A stretch of 64,000 bases of DNA from contig NC_081842.1 in assembly GCF_963259705.1 (NCBI RefSeq), positions 63,624,787 through 63,688,786 on the forward strand, in the 5' to 3' direction. This DNA comes from Myotis daubentonii (taxonomy: Eukaryota > Chordata > Mammalia > Chiroptera > Vespertilionidae). How positions within the stretch are numbered: the stretch's first letter is position 1; each line of letters begins with the position of its first letter. The notes under the pieces were generated by a model. The model saw only the letters and a program-made list of their open reading frames with translations, ran no database searches and was not told the DNA's origin. This document shows positions 10,736 through 22,079 of this stretch, piece by piece. The translations under genes and the position numbers were made by a program.

Positions 10736-10818
10736 AGTATGTGAGAGGGGGCAGGCTGGACTGAGGGACACCCCCCCACACACACCCAGTGCATGAATTT
10801 CGTGCACTGGGCCCCTAG

Positions 10819-11175
10819 TCCTATTAATAAAAGCCTAATATGCAAATTGTCTGAACTATAGAATGACCAGTTACTATGATGCGCACTGACCACCAGGGGC
10901 AGAAGCTCAATGCAGGAGCTGCCCACAGCCCACAAGCCCAGGCCAGCCAAGGCGGGTGCCAGTGGGGGTCCCCTGATTGCCCCACCAGTCGTCCCACAGA
11001 GGGAGGCGACCGGCGGTGGGGGGTGGGCTGGTGAGCGGGAGGTGCCAAGCTGGTCAAGGCAGGTGCCAGTGGGCCACCCCTGATCGCCCCGCTGGTCACT
11101 CCACAAACCGGCCCTGATTGCTGGCTTGGCTTAGGGATCCTACCCATGCACAAATTTCATGCATTGGGCCTCTAG
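10819..11175 (+). mobile_element. HeliBat Helitron, downstream member of tandem pair (CTCF-motif subfamily)
   Basis: Begins TCCTATTAATAAAAG directly after the CTAG of the preceding element, sharing its 3' T. Ends with atgcacaaatttcatgcat and ctctag at 11175, followed by T. It is 357 bp with no coding capacity. Near the 5' end it carries ccaccaggggcag (10890-10902), a CTCF-core-like motif one G short. Confidence 0.92.
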
Positions 11176-11257
11176 TAACATATAATTAAATTAAACATCT
11201 CATGTTGATGCAAGGTCAAAGTTCAGAAATTAGGCAATCTAAAGGAAAAAATATATA

Positions 11258-11444
11258 GCCCTAACTGATTTGGCTCAGCTGATAGAGCATCGGCCTGTGG
11301 ACTGAAAGGTCCCAGGTTTGATTCTAGTCAAGGGCACATACCTGGGTTGCGGGCACATCTCCAGTAGGGAGTGTGCAGGAGGCAGCTGATCGATGTTTCT
11401 CTCTTATCGATATTTCTAACTCTCTATCCCTCTCCCTTCCTCTC

Positions 11445-11486
<42 letters not shown>

Positions 11487-11507
11487 ATAAAAGATATTTA
11501 AAAAAAA
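11258..11507 (+). mobile_element. VES SINE with an internal run of 36 A
   Basis: Complete SINE with a perfect 13-bp target duplication gaaaaaatatata (11245-11257 and 11508-11520). A run of 36 A (11448-11483) sits between the CT-rich tract and the normal aatcaataaaagatattt tail, in place of the usual short 'aaat'. Confidence 0.93.
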
Positions 11508-11520
11508 GAAAAAATATATA

Positions 11521-11947
11521 AAAAACAAAAGCCTCTGCTATTATAAGCTCTGAAACAAAATGCATTATGCATTTAAAAATTAAATGCTACATATTATGGT
11601 AAACATTTACTAAGAAAGAATAGTATGCAAAATGTGAATTTATAAATGTAGGGATCTATATGAATAAAAAATTACCATATTAATAACATTGAGAAGAAAA
11701 GTATTTGGCATGCTAAATGCTCAGTTATAATGCTACTTAAATGCAGTCTTTACTATTTTTTATACCACTTAGATAAAGTCAATGTGAAATTGAAAAGGAA
11801 ATATATAAAGGAAGCATATACAAGGCCACATAATAGATAATACATTATATTGTAACCAAATTAATTCAGGATTTATTTCTCCCCAACATCATGATTTTAA
11901 GACAATCTACAATTAATGGCAATTATCACACTACATTATAATAATAA
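11521..11947. other. Unique AT-rich sequence, nothing recognised
   Basis: No gene or nameable repeat between the SINE and the next Helitron. Confidence 0.55.
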
Positions 11948-12438
11948 CTAGAGGCCCGGTGCATGAAATTTGTGCACGGGTACAGTCCCTAGGCCTGGCC
12001 AGTGATTGAAGCATGAGTGTCTGGCATGGAAGGGCAGATCCCAACTGACCTCTGGACCCTGGGCAGCACCTGGGCCCCCAGGGCCCCTCAAACTCCCCTC
12101 TGCCTGAGTCACTGGGCCCCTACCCAGGTCCCTCAGTTCCTGGGAGCCTGGCAGGGGCCCCACCCCTCACTGCCACTGCTGGTCGCCATCTGCAGGGTGA
12201 TTGATCAGGTCCTGCTCACACACGCCTTGGCCTAGCACTGCCCACTCACCTGCTCCATCATTCCACAATGGTCCTGCTCTTGTCAGGGCCCATCAGGGAT
12301 GGCAGTGCCTCCACTGCTACACACTGCCAGCACCACATTGCAGACGCCTGCCATGTTCTGTGGCCCCCTGGTGGTCAGTGCGCGGTTGAACTCCAGGTCG
12401 AGGGGACAATTTGCATATTAGGCTTTTATTATATAGAA
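11948..12438 (-). mobile_element. HeliBat Helitron, reverse (CTCF-motif subfamily)
   Basis: On the plus strand it opens with ctagaggcccggtgcatg (reverse of the 3' terminus and hairpin) after A, and closes with ttgcatattaggctttta...tagaa, the reverse of TTCTATATAATAAAAGCC. About 491 bp, no ORF of note. A CTCF-core-like motif lies at 12361-12374 on the minus strand, near the 5' end as in its relatives. Confidence 0.92.
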
Positions 12439-13413
12439 TTTCCTTGCTGTACTCCTTAAATCTAGTGAACCCTGTGTGAAGAGCCTGTCTAGCTCTATCC
12501 CAGCATCTAATTCCAGCACCTGTATATTACTGACCAACACTCAGCAGTCAGTATAAGGTTATTTGATCAAGGAACGAACATATGGACATGTAGTTGTAGT
12601 ATGAAGAATGGATTTTTCAGAATGCATTGTCCTCTGGCTGGTAATATAAATTTAAAATACTTCTAGGTGTTGTATAATTTTCAGGTACTAAAAATAGTCA
12701 TTTCCAGTTACTATTTAATTATTGTTTAAGGGAAGGAGTACATACTCTATCATCTCTTTGTGCAGCTGCCATTCTATCAAATGGAAGCTTTTTAATCCCA
12801 TCATCTTCAGGGGAACACCCTCCTCCCTGACTGTGCTAATTAGTCTGGATCTTGTCCAGCTCCATCTGTGTCCTGGAAAGTAATGAGCAAATGCATAATG
12901 CACCGAGGCATTGCAGCTCTACATTGTGTTTTGTTTTGGTTTGTTTCCAATAAGGATGGGTGATGCTTTCTGTTCTATTGCTATACGACTCCATGAGGAA
13001 GCACAGCATGCCATGGGTCTCATGGCCCAGGCAGCGTTTTCAGCCATGGTTTTCAGTGAAGAATGAACTTATAGGTTTCCAGGTTATAGGTGGTAGTTTA
13101 AAGCCTATAATATTATAGTTTGGATTATTTCCCCCAAAATGTATTACCTTTACTCTTGCTGAATGAGGCTCATCTGCTGATATGCGACTTTCATGCCCAC
13201 TTACCCAGACTTGCAGGAGACTTCCCGAACGTCATCCCTGTCGCTTCAGCATTTCCTTACCCACTGGAGCTTACTAGGGATTTCACTGCATCTAACCTCT
13301 CAACTTCATTTCTTTAAATGTTATACTTAAAACTGGTTTCAACGTAGATGCCTTGGGTGGTGGGAAGAGCATGTGGCAAAATTTTGAGTTTTCTCAATTC
13401 AGAGGAGCTAGTC
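12439..13413. other. Unique sequence, nothing recognised
   Basis: No gene, RNA or repeat that I can support. Confidence 0.55.
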
Positions 13414-13457
<44 letters not shown>

Positions 13458-13458
13458 T
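13414..13458. repeat. (ATTT)n microsatellite
   Basis: About 11 tetranucleotide units. Confidence 0.95.
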
Positions 13459-13775
13459 GTCCTCCCCAACTGTCAAATCTAACAGGCATTTTTTCAGGCA
13501 CATCTGCCTCCCTTTTTTTGCATATCTTGGTTGTGGGCTGCCTCGCTGCCTACATTCCTGTATTAGCCCGCTTCTGTCAAAGGACTCATATGTGCCTCTA
13601 AATTCAGGTACCTTACCTGGCTAAACATTTTGACTGGCTTTTTCCTTTCCTTTCCTCATCTTTATTTAAGTATGATTGACAAATAAAAATAGCATGTATT
13701 TAAGGTGTACGAGAGAATGTTTTGATACATATATACACTGTGAAATTACTGCCCGGCTGGTGTGATTGTTTATGA

Positions 13776-14017
13776 CAGTGATGGCAAACCTTTTGAGCTC
13801 TGCGTGGCAGCATTTTGAAAAACCCTAACTTAACTCTGGTGCCATGTCACATATAGAAATTTTTTGATATTTGCAACCATAGTATATTTGCAACCATAGA
13901 CTTATATTTTTGATATTTATTTTATATATTTAAATGCCATTTAACAAAGAAAAATCAACCAAAAAAATGAGTTTGTGTGTCACCTCTGACACGCGTGTCA
14001 TAGGTTCGCCATCACTG
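13776..14017. mobile_element. hAT MITE (nhAT type), complete with 8-bp target duplication
   Basis: 242-bp element with terminal inverted repeats CAGTGATGGCAAACC and GGTTCGCCATCACTG. It is flanked by perfect 8-bp copies of gtttatga (13768-13775 and 14018-14025), diagnostic of the hAT superfamily. There is no transposase; it was moved in trans. Vesper bats are unusual among mammals in having had recent DNA-transposon activity, which fits the intact ends. Confidence 0.93.
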
Positions 14018-14025
14018 GTTTATGA

Positions 14026-16424
14026 ATTGGACTGTTTAGATAAAGTGTGCTATAGGGAAAAGAGACCAGACTATGCAGTCAAATAGTTCCATAGATCCTG
14101 ACTGCCACCTCCTCTCTGAGTAATTGGGGGTTTTGTCTCCAATCTGAAAAGTAGATGTTCTAATATCTATAGCTACAGGGTTTTTGAAGATCCAATAAAA
14201 GAGCATATTAGGTGTCATATTGTATCATATTCTGTATCATTGTGTATCACAGTTTGCAGGATATTTTATTTCCTTCTTTCCATGATTTCTGATAGCTGCC
14301 CATCCTTCAACCTGGACCTTATTATTTCCCTCCCCTTCTCTGATGGAGGCCAGCTCTCCTTTATTATGCTCATCTGACCTCTGAGTTCCTGCTTTTCTGG
14401 TTCTGTCATATATCAGGTAATTCCTGTCCAGTGGGGCTAATCTCTGACTAAACATCTCCCTCATTAAGCAACTTATTAAAAGAAAGTAACCTGACAAATA
14501 GATTTTAGACGTTCTCTGAATCACACACTTACCCATTTTCTTGCATAGCATGCATATTAATAATTTGGGCATGATTTCCCTTTACATTATCACCAGCAAA
14601 TATCAAACAAAACACTCCTGCCCAGTTGCAAGGGTCTGGGGAATACAGTAGGGACAACAATGAATTATTGCCCGAGTGGGGACTTAGGGGCAGCTCTGGT
14701 TTGGACTGGAGTTTTCTCCATCATGGCCAGAGTTGTAAGTACTCCCAAGGGCTGATTGATATTTTAACAGAGGAGAGGAGTTAGAAACCAAAGGTCAGTA
14801 CCAAAAGAGCAATGTAATTAGAAGTCTCTAGTAAAAGGCAAGGTGACAAGAATACCAGTTCCAGGTTGGCAGGCCGCACACAAAGTGAGACAAGGTGATA
14901 GGGTGAAAACTGAACAATATGGGGGTACTCGGGAGATCGCTTTCAGTGTAAATCAATGGCAGAGAGGAGTCAGCAGGGTTAAAGGAACAGCATGAACTGA
15001 GACAGGGCATTCAGTGCCTAGTGTGAGAATGGGCACAGTATACTTGAGGCTACTGGACACATGAAGCATACAGACCAGGATGCTACTGAGCATCTGTGGG
15101 CTTTGTATACATTGGCTTAAATCCTCTAAACAAAAATTATTCTCAAGATAATAAAGATAGTTTAATTTGGGTTGGTCCAAAATAAGAATGAACTGAAGGG
15201 TTTTAAGAAAAAAATATATCGGTGCAATCCAGTGAGGAACCCATTAATAAAAATCTGACACTGTGAGCAGTGTTGGCACAAACCTGCTGGAGATCCTCTG
15301 AGAGACTGTGGAATACAACTCAGAATTTCCCACCAAGAAGCAAGAAAAATGAAGTATCTATCCACAAACTCCCACTTTCTTTGGTTAAGGGTTTCTCCTG
15401 GAAGCACTTCCCTGCACTGCTCTTCTGCTCCACATGTAAGGAGGCAGGTGCTCAGAGAAACCCAGGTGCTCAAGGTCTGGGAACTGGGAAACTGTCCCTG
15501 GCAGCCCCTGATGACGTTCCAGGATGGCTAGGAGCTTATGGGGGTGGGGCAATGGCAGGGGGGCTACAAATGGAAAGTGTAATTCCATCTAAGCAGATGA
15601 ATGAGCTGAGGGGTTCTGTTCAAAATCACTTCTACCAAAATATGATTTTGTTAAACTTTAGTCACTGAGATTCAGGAGCCGTGGAGAAATTGTGTTCATG
15701 CTTTCCTGTCTTCTACACTAAAATAAACATTCTGTCAGGACCAGAATCGAGCATTTATTTTATTTGCTTTTACATCATCCAGCACAGTGCTTTCCTAAAG
15801 TGAACTGGCATTGTTTTCAGTGAAATTAGAAAACAGCAGCTTCATAAGATTCCTTTATCTCTCAAAAATCAGACCATTTGCTAATGGCAACCTGCTTCAC
15901 TATGTCTATTTTTGTGCCGTCTACATTCCCAGGGGATCCAGATACACTGAATTAGCAAACACTGTACAGCACATTTAGCATACTTAATGTGCTCATACTC
16001 TTTGCCCACCCTTGGAATGCAGCCACCTAGATACATCCCAACAGCTGTGTAGCAGCTACAGTGGTGCAATGTAAAAATGCATGATGGATAACCCAACGGG
16101 CACGTATCTGCCATATAGCAGGTTGCATATGTGCAACCTCAATCTTCTGTAGATCACATTTGGACATCTGATATCAAGAGTGAATAATAATATTCTCCAT
16201 TATCCTTAGGAAGATTAAAAGCAATGTATACTGTTCTTTAATCTTGCCCATTAGAATTAGAAGTGGGAGTAACAGACCACAAAGGACCTATATCTTTATT
16301 CAGTAACTGAATGCCCAATAAACAGAAGCCCACGTCTTTGGAGGAATGCACACTGGGTCATATGGGGTAAAGATGGTAACATCACAGACAATTAAGTGGT
16401 AATTCAGAGTGTACACACCTCTTG
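14026..16424. other. Unique sequence with at most weak ancient repeats
   Basis: About 2.4 kb without a supportable gene. The frames at 15162-15668 (both strands) show no domain, no codon periodicity visible to the eye and no splice context. 15715-15830 weakly resembles an L2 3' end. Confidence 0.5.
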
Positions 16425-17115
16425 GACATGTGCTACTTAAATGAATCCTCATAGCACACCCATTTTGAAGAGGAGGCTATGAAGACCCAAAGAAGAGATG
16501 CATTCCACTAGAGTCGCAGAGTAGCAGCAAGGAGAGTGCAGCTTTTAACTCTGTTGCTTTTTCATCTGCTCTTTCCATCACAACAGACAACTTCTATAGG
16601 TAGCAGCCTGCAGGGTTGCGGAGTGTGCACTGCCGCCCAAGCGAAGTAAAATCCTATCACTTTTTCTTAAAGGGCCCCGTGCATTGTAAGTGGAGAGTCC
16701 CATTGACTCAGAAATGCACTAGACTAGTCATTAGAGATCATTCCTCCAGTCCTTACTTCTACTTACTGCTGTCTGATCTTTGATCAGTCGCTTTATGTAT
16801 CTGAGTCTCAGGCTCTTCTCTTTAAAACTGTGAAATTGAATTGCTTCCTTGATAGTTTTCTATACGATTGTAATAAAGATTACACGAGTCCGTTAAGTGC
16901 CATATAAAAGAAAGGTAGCCATCATTTTTTGAGGACCAGCCAATATTCAGAGTCCTTTGCACATTTTGTTTTTCATTTACTTCTCATGCAATTAGGTATA
17001 TGTGGGGAATCCCATTTTACATGGGGAGACATTAAAGTTCCAGGAGTTGTAGATTCTTGTCAGAAACTAAATACCTTCAAAGTGGGAGAATTTAAACTCA
17101 AGTTTGCCTGATTTT
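16425..17115. mobile_element. Cluster of ancient MIR-type SINE relics
   Basis: Three diverged MIR-like stretches: 16425-16575 (reverse; ccattttgaagaggaggctatga...gagtcgcagagtagca), 16740-16915 (forward; gatcagtcgctttatgtatctgagtctcag) and 16945-17115 (reverse; cccattttacatggggagacattaaag). MIRs predate placental mammals, so only the core is recognisable. Exact borders are uncertain. Confidence 0.5.
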
Positions 17116-17909
17116 GAGGCCTGTGGTCTCTTTAATACATCTGAGCAAAGCCCAGTGGTTTCTCAAAAAGGGTATGAAAGAGAAATATTTAACTGAATCT
17201 ATATTAACTAAGAACATTAATGGCTGTGAAATGTCTTGAGAATGTTCAGAAAGTCAAAGGTTCCACCTCTGACTCTAAGGTCACCATCTCCAGTTTGGGG
17301 CAATACCAATTGGCCTGCTGTTTCCCCCTGTCTGAGGCCTTTCCCCTTCATCCTCCCCATTCTCTTGTCCCATGTCAATGCTTTATCTCACTGTTACCAC
17401 TAATTGAGTCCCTGCATTAGGCACTAGGGAAGCAATAGTTCTTGTCCACAAAGAGGAGAGGCAACAAGCAAACAAGCACATACAAATGCACGTTTGTTAT
17501 GCTGATGAAGCCAGCCTGGAGGCTTGGAGGGCAACTCCTTTCCTTACCCATCAAAAGAATATACTAACTGTATTCCTAGTATGATGCTAGCATATAAATA
17601 ATAAGGTTTCAAATGTTACCTTTCATCAGGAGTATTTCTCAAGTTTATATTAAAAACATCTAACAAGCAGAGTGGCTTGAGGACCAACCAATCAGAATTG
17701 AGATAGTTACAATCCAGACCCATGAGATGCCTTGCTGTACCCAAGGTTGGTTTGTTTACCTGCAGGGGCACAAGAAGATCCAGGATGTCCCAGGGGAGGG
17801 GCTGTGGTGGCCACAGCTGAGCAGTGGGGATGGGCAGAGGCATTAGGGCAGTGGCTTGGTTTATGCAATTGATGCAAAACTATTCAGTGTTTTCACAACT
17901 AATAAATTC
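17116..17909. other. Unique sequence, nothing recognised
   Basis: Contains a short possible MIR scrap near 17400 (gagtccctgcattaggcactag). No gene seen. Confidence 0.5.
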
Positions 17910-17917
17910 CTCTAGTA

Positions 17918-18139
17918 CAGTGGTTCTCAACCTTGGCTGCACATTAGAATCACCTGGGAATCTTTTTAAAATCCTGATTTCTGGGCCTCATCCTCTGGAA
18001 ATTCTGTTTCTTTGTTATGGGGTGGGGCCACAACATTAGTAACAAAGAAACAGAATTTCCGGAGGATGAGGCCCAGAAATCAGGATTTTAAAAAGATTCT
18101 CAGGTGATTCTAATGTGCAGCCAAAGTTGAGAACCACTG
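17918..18139. mobile_element. Palindromised MER5-type hAT relic, 100-bp arms
   Basis: Ends are CAGTGGTTCTCAACC and GTTGAGAACCACTG, the hAT-Charlie/MER5 termini. The arms 17918-18017 and 18040-18139 are inverted copies with 3 mismatches in 100, separated by 22 bp. Flanks ctctagta and cctagtac look like a worn 8-bp duplication of the NTCTAGAN type. MER5 is ancient and its two ends are normally only roughly complementary, so this arm identity is exceptional. Confidence 0.8.
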
Positions 18140-18479
18140 CCTAGTACAAGTTGACTACCAGCCCTGTCATTTGCTTCTAGAGACCTCTCCACTTTTTGCC
18201 TTAAGTCTTCATGAGATGTGCCATACAGTCCCCTGTGACATTTCAGACATCTGTAAGCCACAGAAAGAGGTGGTCACACCATGTGCACAGCTACCTGAGT
18301 GGTGATACCACATACCCATGGACTTGGAGAGAAGTCTTAGAAGGTCATTTCATAGTAATAATTGATAAAAGGAGAGTGAACTTGCAAAGTGTGAATCCTT
18401 GTTGCTTTATTTTAGTGAAATAATAAGTACAGTAATGTTAAATCTTCTTTATGCCCCATTGTTGGCAAAACACTCTCAT

Positions 18480-18850
18480 GTATACAATGTTATTTCCTAT
18501 TCACTCTAATTTTATGGATTGGGAAGGGTTGCTATTATTATCATCCCCATTTAACAGATGAGGAAATAGAAGCACAGGAAAGATATCAGTTATATCGGAA
18601 GCAAATTACATGAAAGTGTGAGCTTTGGGATATGACAGCCTGTCATTGAAATCTGGCCCCAACCCTATTGCTGGATGATTGCATACAAGTTCTACTTCAA
18701 TCACTGCAGCCTCAGTTATTCTGTTGTAAATTAGGGACAATTAGTTTCTATCACTTAGAGTAGTCTTGAGGTTTAAGTAAGGCTACCTTTGAAACTGCAC
18801 AGTGCTGAGCACACTAATCATTCAATAAATGGTGGCTACTCTTATTAGTG
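18480..18850. mobile_element. Two MIR SINE relics
   Basis: 18480-18590 is reverse (catccccatttaacagatg then aggaaatagaagcacagg). 18615-18850 is forward and fairly complete: ctgtcattgaaatctggcc, a cctcagttattctgttgtaa block, and the tail ctgagcacactaatcattcaataaatgg. Confidence 0.65.
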
Positions 18851-19342
18851 AGCTAGTCATCTGACTCCTAGCTCAGTGTTCTCTTGTTCGTTACATACCA
18901 TCTTTTTTTACACCTACTCACAGACCAAATCAAAACAGAATCCCAAATAATGTGAAATACCAACTGTTGTTGGTATATTCTTTAATACCAAGTGTGATAA
19001 TATTTACATATTTTATGCCAACAAAAAATACTAAGAAAAACAAACACATATAAGCAAATAAAAACATTTCATGTTTGACTTTCTCCATTCTACAAGAAAG
19101 CACAATTCCCCAAGAAGAGAACTCACAACTCCTTATCATAGTAGGATATTGATTAATTTCACTGCCAAAATACTGGGGCTAGTAAAGTTTTAGAGAATGG
19201 TGCTGCACTTATCATATCCAGAAAGATTTGTTGTGTGTGTTTTTTTAATCTGTTTTGTGCAATAAACCATTCTACACAATTTTCCTTTGGGTTTTCCAAA
19301 CTGTCATTCTGTAGACCTGTGGACTTTGACTCTCACCTTCTG

Positions 19343-19344
<2 letters not shown>
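18851..19344. other. Unique sequence, nothing recognised
   Basis: No gene or repeat that I can support. Confidence 0.55.

Positions 19345-19389
<45 letters not shown>
19345..19389. repeat. (GT)n microsatellite
   Basis: About 22 GT units. It produces spurious poly-Cys-Val and poly-Thr-His frames. Confidence 0.97.
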
Positions 19390-19390
<1 letters not shown>

Positions 19391-21189
19391 AGAGGAAGGA
19401 GGTCATTGGGCAAAATGATGCATTTTTCATAGTCTTCTGAATGTAATACGATTTGTGTGCATCTTTAAAAAGTACAAATTTCACAGTCTGGAAGTGAAAA
19501 TGTTTCTTTCAAAAGCCTTTTCTGGGAGGATTAGAAAAATTGCCAAAACAACACAAGAGTGGTTTGGAATAGGGAGAGAATAGGTTAAAATAGGGAGGCA
19601 ATTCTTATCTTTATATTTTATTAGAAGCAATTTCTTCCTTTGTCTATGAGTCAGGAAGCATTTTGCTTTACTGAATTGAAAGATACATAAAAATCCTAGA
19701 TACTGAATTCTTCCTGAGTTTCTTAGACAAGTGCTGCTGGTTACTGCTATTGAAATTTATTACCATTCTGGGTTTCGGCCCTATCGTTGAATGAGAACTG
19801 AGTTATATTACATGACTTATGCCACCTCTGCTCTCAGGAGCTCTGAAAATCTGGATTTCTCAGCCCACACCTGTGACTCATTAGCTAAGTTTATCAACTT
19901 CATAGGGCCAGATACACAACCTAATTGTCCCCTGGTGTGTAAAAATACAGGGCTGCTGCAAATCTCAGTGGTTGGCATTCTTTGAAATTACTCCCTAAAA
20001 CAGAAAATTCTTCCCTTAAGTATTTTTACATTTCTAAAAATGTAGACTGCCCCCTATCTTTCAAAGTGAGAGTTTTATGGGCCAAATGAAATTTGTAAGA
20101 ATATTGTCGTCTTTAACATTCATAGATCCAGCCCTCATTTCTAGTAAAAGTATTGATCTCTGCAGTTAGTTCCTTTCAAAATGCAAGTCAACCTGGGACA
20201 GGGAATCCCTGAGCCTCTTGCCTTCATTTCTGCCCCTGGGCTTTGGCCATGTTCTTCCCAGTATTGGATTATGCATTGTTCCCTTTTAATTATTTAAATC
20301 CTGGGCTTTCTTCCAAGCTCAGATCAAGCTTTCCTAACCTGCTATGGTCCTAGATTCCTCCTTCCCTTCTCTGAACAATTAATGCATTCACCCGTCAGTG
20401 ATAAAGCATTTAAATGTATAGCCACGAAGGATAGAATTAAAGATGTAGCGATGGATGCTCCTGAGAAAGTTAATGCAAGGAAATCCATTCAGAGCAGCCC
20501 AAAGGGGCAAATAGGATGGCTTCTGAGAGAACAATACCCCTGTCAAAGGAAATATTTAAGAGTTGGATGAAAAATGAATTAGGGGGTCCCTTCTAGAGGG
20601 GACTCATGTATTAGATGGGCCATTTAAATAAGTCAAAGAACCCTGAGGTTATACCATCTTATAATGGTTTAATAGCATGTAGACTCATTGAGAATAGAGA
20701 CTTTATACTGCTTCTGTATCTTAAAAAGCAAGGCATTTATCAGGGACCACTTAACTCTATACTGATTGATTGTATTTGTTTGACCAGTTAGTTTCCTCTT
20801 ATATCAGGAGGCTCAGAGCAGCAAGGAAAGGACTTAGAGAGAAAAAGAAGAAGCTTATCAAGCGATGTCACAAAATGCACAGCACATATAAAATGTTTAA
20901 TGCATGTGATTTATGTGATATCTTTCATTACTTTTTACTAATAGGAAAATGCCATCGAGGCCTCCTGGTTCACAAGATGCCATGCCTGGTCACAGGCAAC
21001 TGTAAAAGGCTGAAAGATACATACAGGATTGACACTACTCAGAAGAGAAATAGCTCTACTTTGTTCTGAGTTTGCAGTCCAACCTCAGTGGGTTTTGTTG
21101 GCCTATTCTTAAGGATGATATGTTCAAAAAAATTCTGCCTGACCAAACTTGGTTCATGTTTCAAGAATCTTACACCCTTTCGCATTTAA
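19390..21189. other. Unique sequence; possible L2 scrap at 20195-20385
   Basis: No gene. 20195-20385 resembles the L2 3' region (tttggccatgttcttcccag..., ccaagctcagatcaagc). The 99-residue frame at 20770-21069 has no recognisable domain. Confidence 0.45.
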
Positions 21190-21350
21190 CCCTCAAAACA
21201 CTTGTGTAAAGTTGTTGGCATGAGTAATACCTTGTAGATTTTCCAGAGGAAACTAAAGCTTAAAGAGGATAAATGACTCATTCAAGATCACACAGCCATT
21301 GATGAAACCTAATCCAAATCTTTACTCTTAAACCCACTAGTTTAAAACTG
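21190..21350 (-). mobile_element. MIR SINE relic
   Basis: Reverse MIR core: ccagaggaaactaaagctta, gatcacacagccattgatga, then ccaaatctttactctta, matching the usual 'aggtcacacagctagtaa' region. Confidence 0.6.
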
Positions 21351-21462
21351 TAATGCCATGACTAGCATAATGCAATTAGACTATATTACACACTGTAACT
21401 GACAAGGGTTGATAAGTGAGCTTCATCTAAGTTTAAAGAAAATGTAAATGCAAATATTTGGC

Positions 21463-21705
21463 CCTAGCTTGTTGCTCAGTGGTTAGAACATCGGCCCACG
21501 GACAGAAGGGTCTTGGGTTTGATTCCCAGTCAAGGGCATGTACCTTGGTTTCAAGTTCAATCCCCAGCCCTGATTAGGGTGTGCAGGAAGGCAACCAGTC
21601 CATGTGTCTCTCTCACATGGACGTTTCTCTCTTTCTCCCTCCCTTCCACTCTCTCTAAAGATCGATGAAAAAATATTCTTGGGTGAGGATTTAAAAAAAT
21701 ATATT
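21463..21705 (+). mobile_element. VES SINE
   Basis: Head gccctagcttgttgctcagt, box-B-like region ggtttgattcccagtcaagg, CT-rich tract, tail aaagatcgatgaaaaaatattcttgggtgagg. The last part marks the subfamily also seen at 31769 and 50809. Confidence 0.88.
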
Positions 21706-22040
21706 TTAATTTGTAATATAATTTTTTTCTGTAGTTCAATGCTACTAGAGTGTGGTACATACTCGCTTATGCATCTGAATGTGAGATTTGTTGCATGTTG
21801 TGTTCTAATGGATATGGAGAAGGTGAAGAGACATACTAATGTTTTTAAAAAAATCACAGAGCTAAAGAGATATCTTATATTTTGGATGTAAGAGATATTG
21901 TAAGGAAAGATACATAGAAGAATGTACTTGTGCCCAAAATGCCAGCATGCTGAAACTAAGAGTTGTTTAAAAAAAATATCAGAGGGAACAAAGAATAAGG
22001 AGTAATCAAAGAATGAAGCAAGATTTTGAATTAGATTGCA

Positions 22041-22074
22041 TGAATGAGTGAATGAATGAATGAATGAATGAATG
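22041..22074. repeat. (GAAT)n microsatellite
   Basis: About eight tetranucleotide units. Confidence 0.9.
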
Positions 22075-22079
22075 TAACA

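Larger units (their letters stand above)
9794..10818 (+). mobile_element. HeliBat non-autonomous Helitron, upstream member of a tandem pair
   Basis: Starts TCTACACTAATAAAAG after A (9793). Ends with the hairpin cagtgca...tgcactg (10787-10793 with 10803-10809) and gcccctag, followed by T. The 1,025-bp interior is GC- and CpG-rich, contains no Rep/helicase coding sequence, and carries a promoter-like motif block (9847-9931) and an ~80-bp tandem array (10255-10735). Open frames over it are repeats read as protein. The next Helitron begins at the following base. Confidence 0.92.

Noticed and set aside
15162..15668. Possible exon (frames on both strands of 103-132 residues)
   Set aside because: No conserved motif, no clear splice pair, and both strands open equally.
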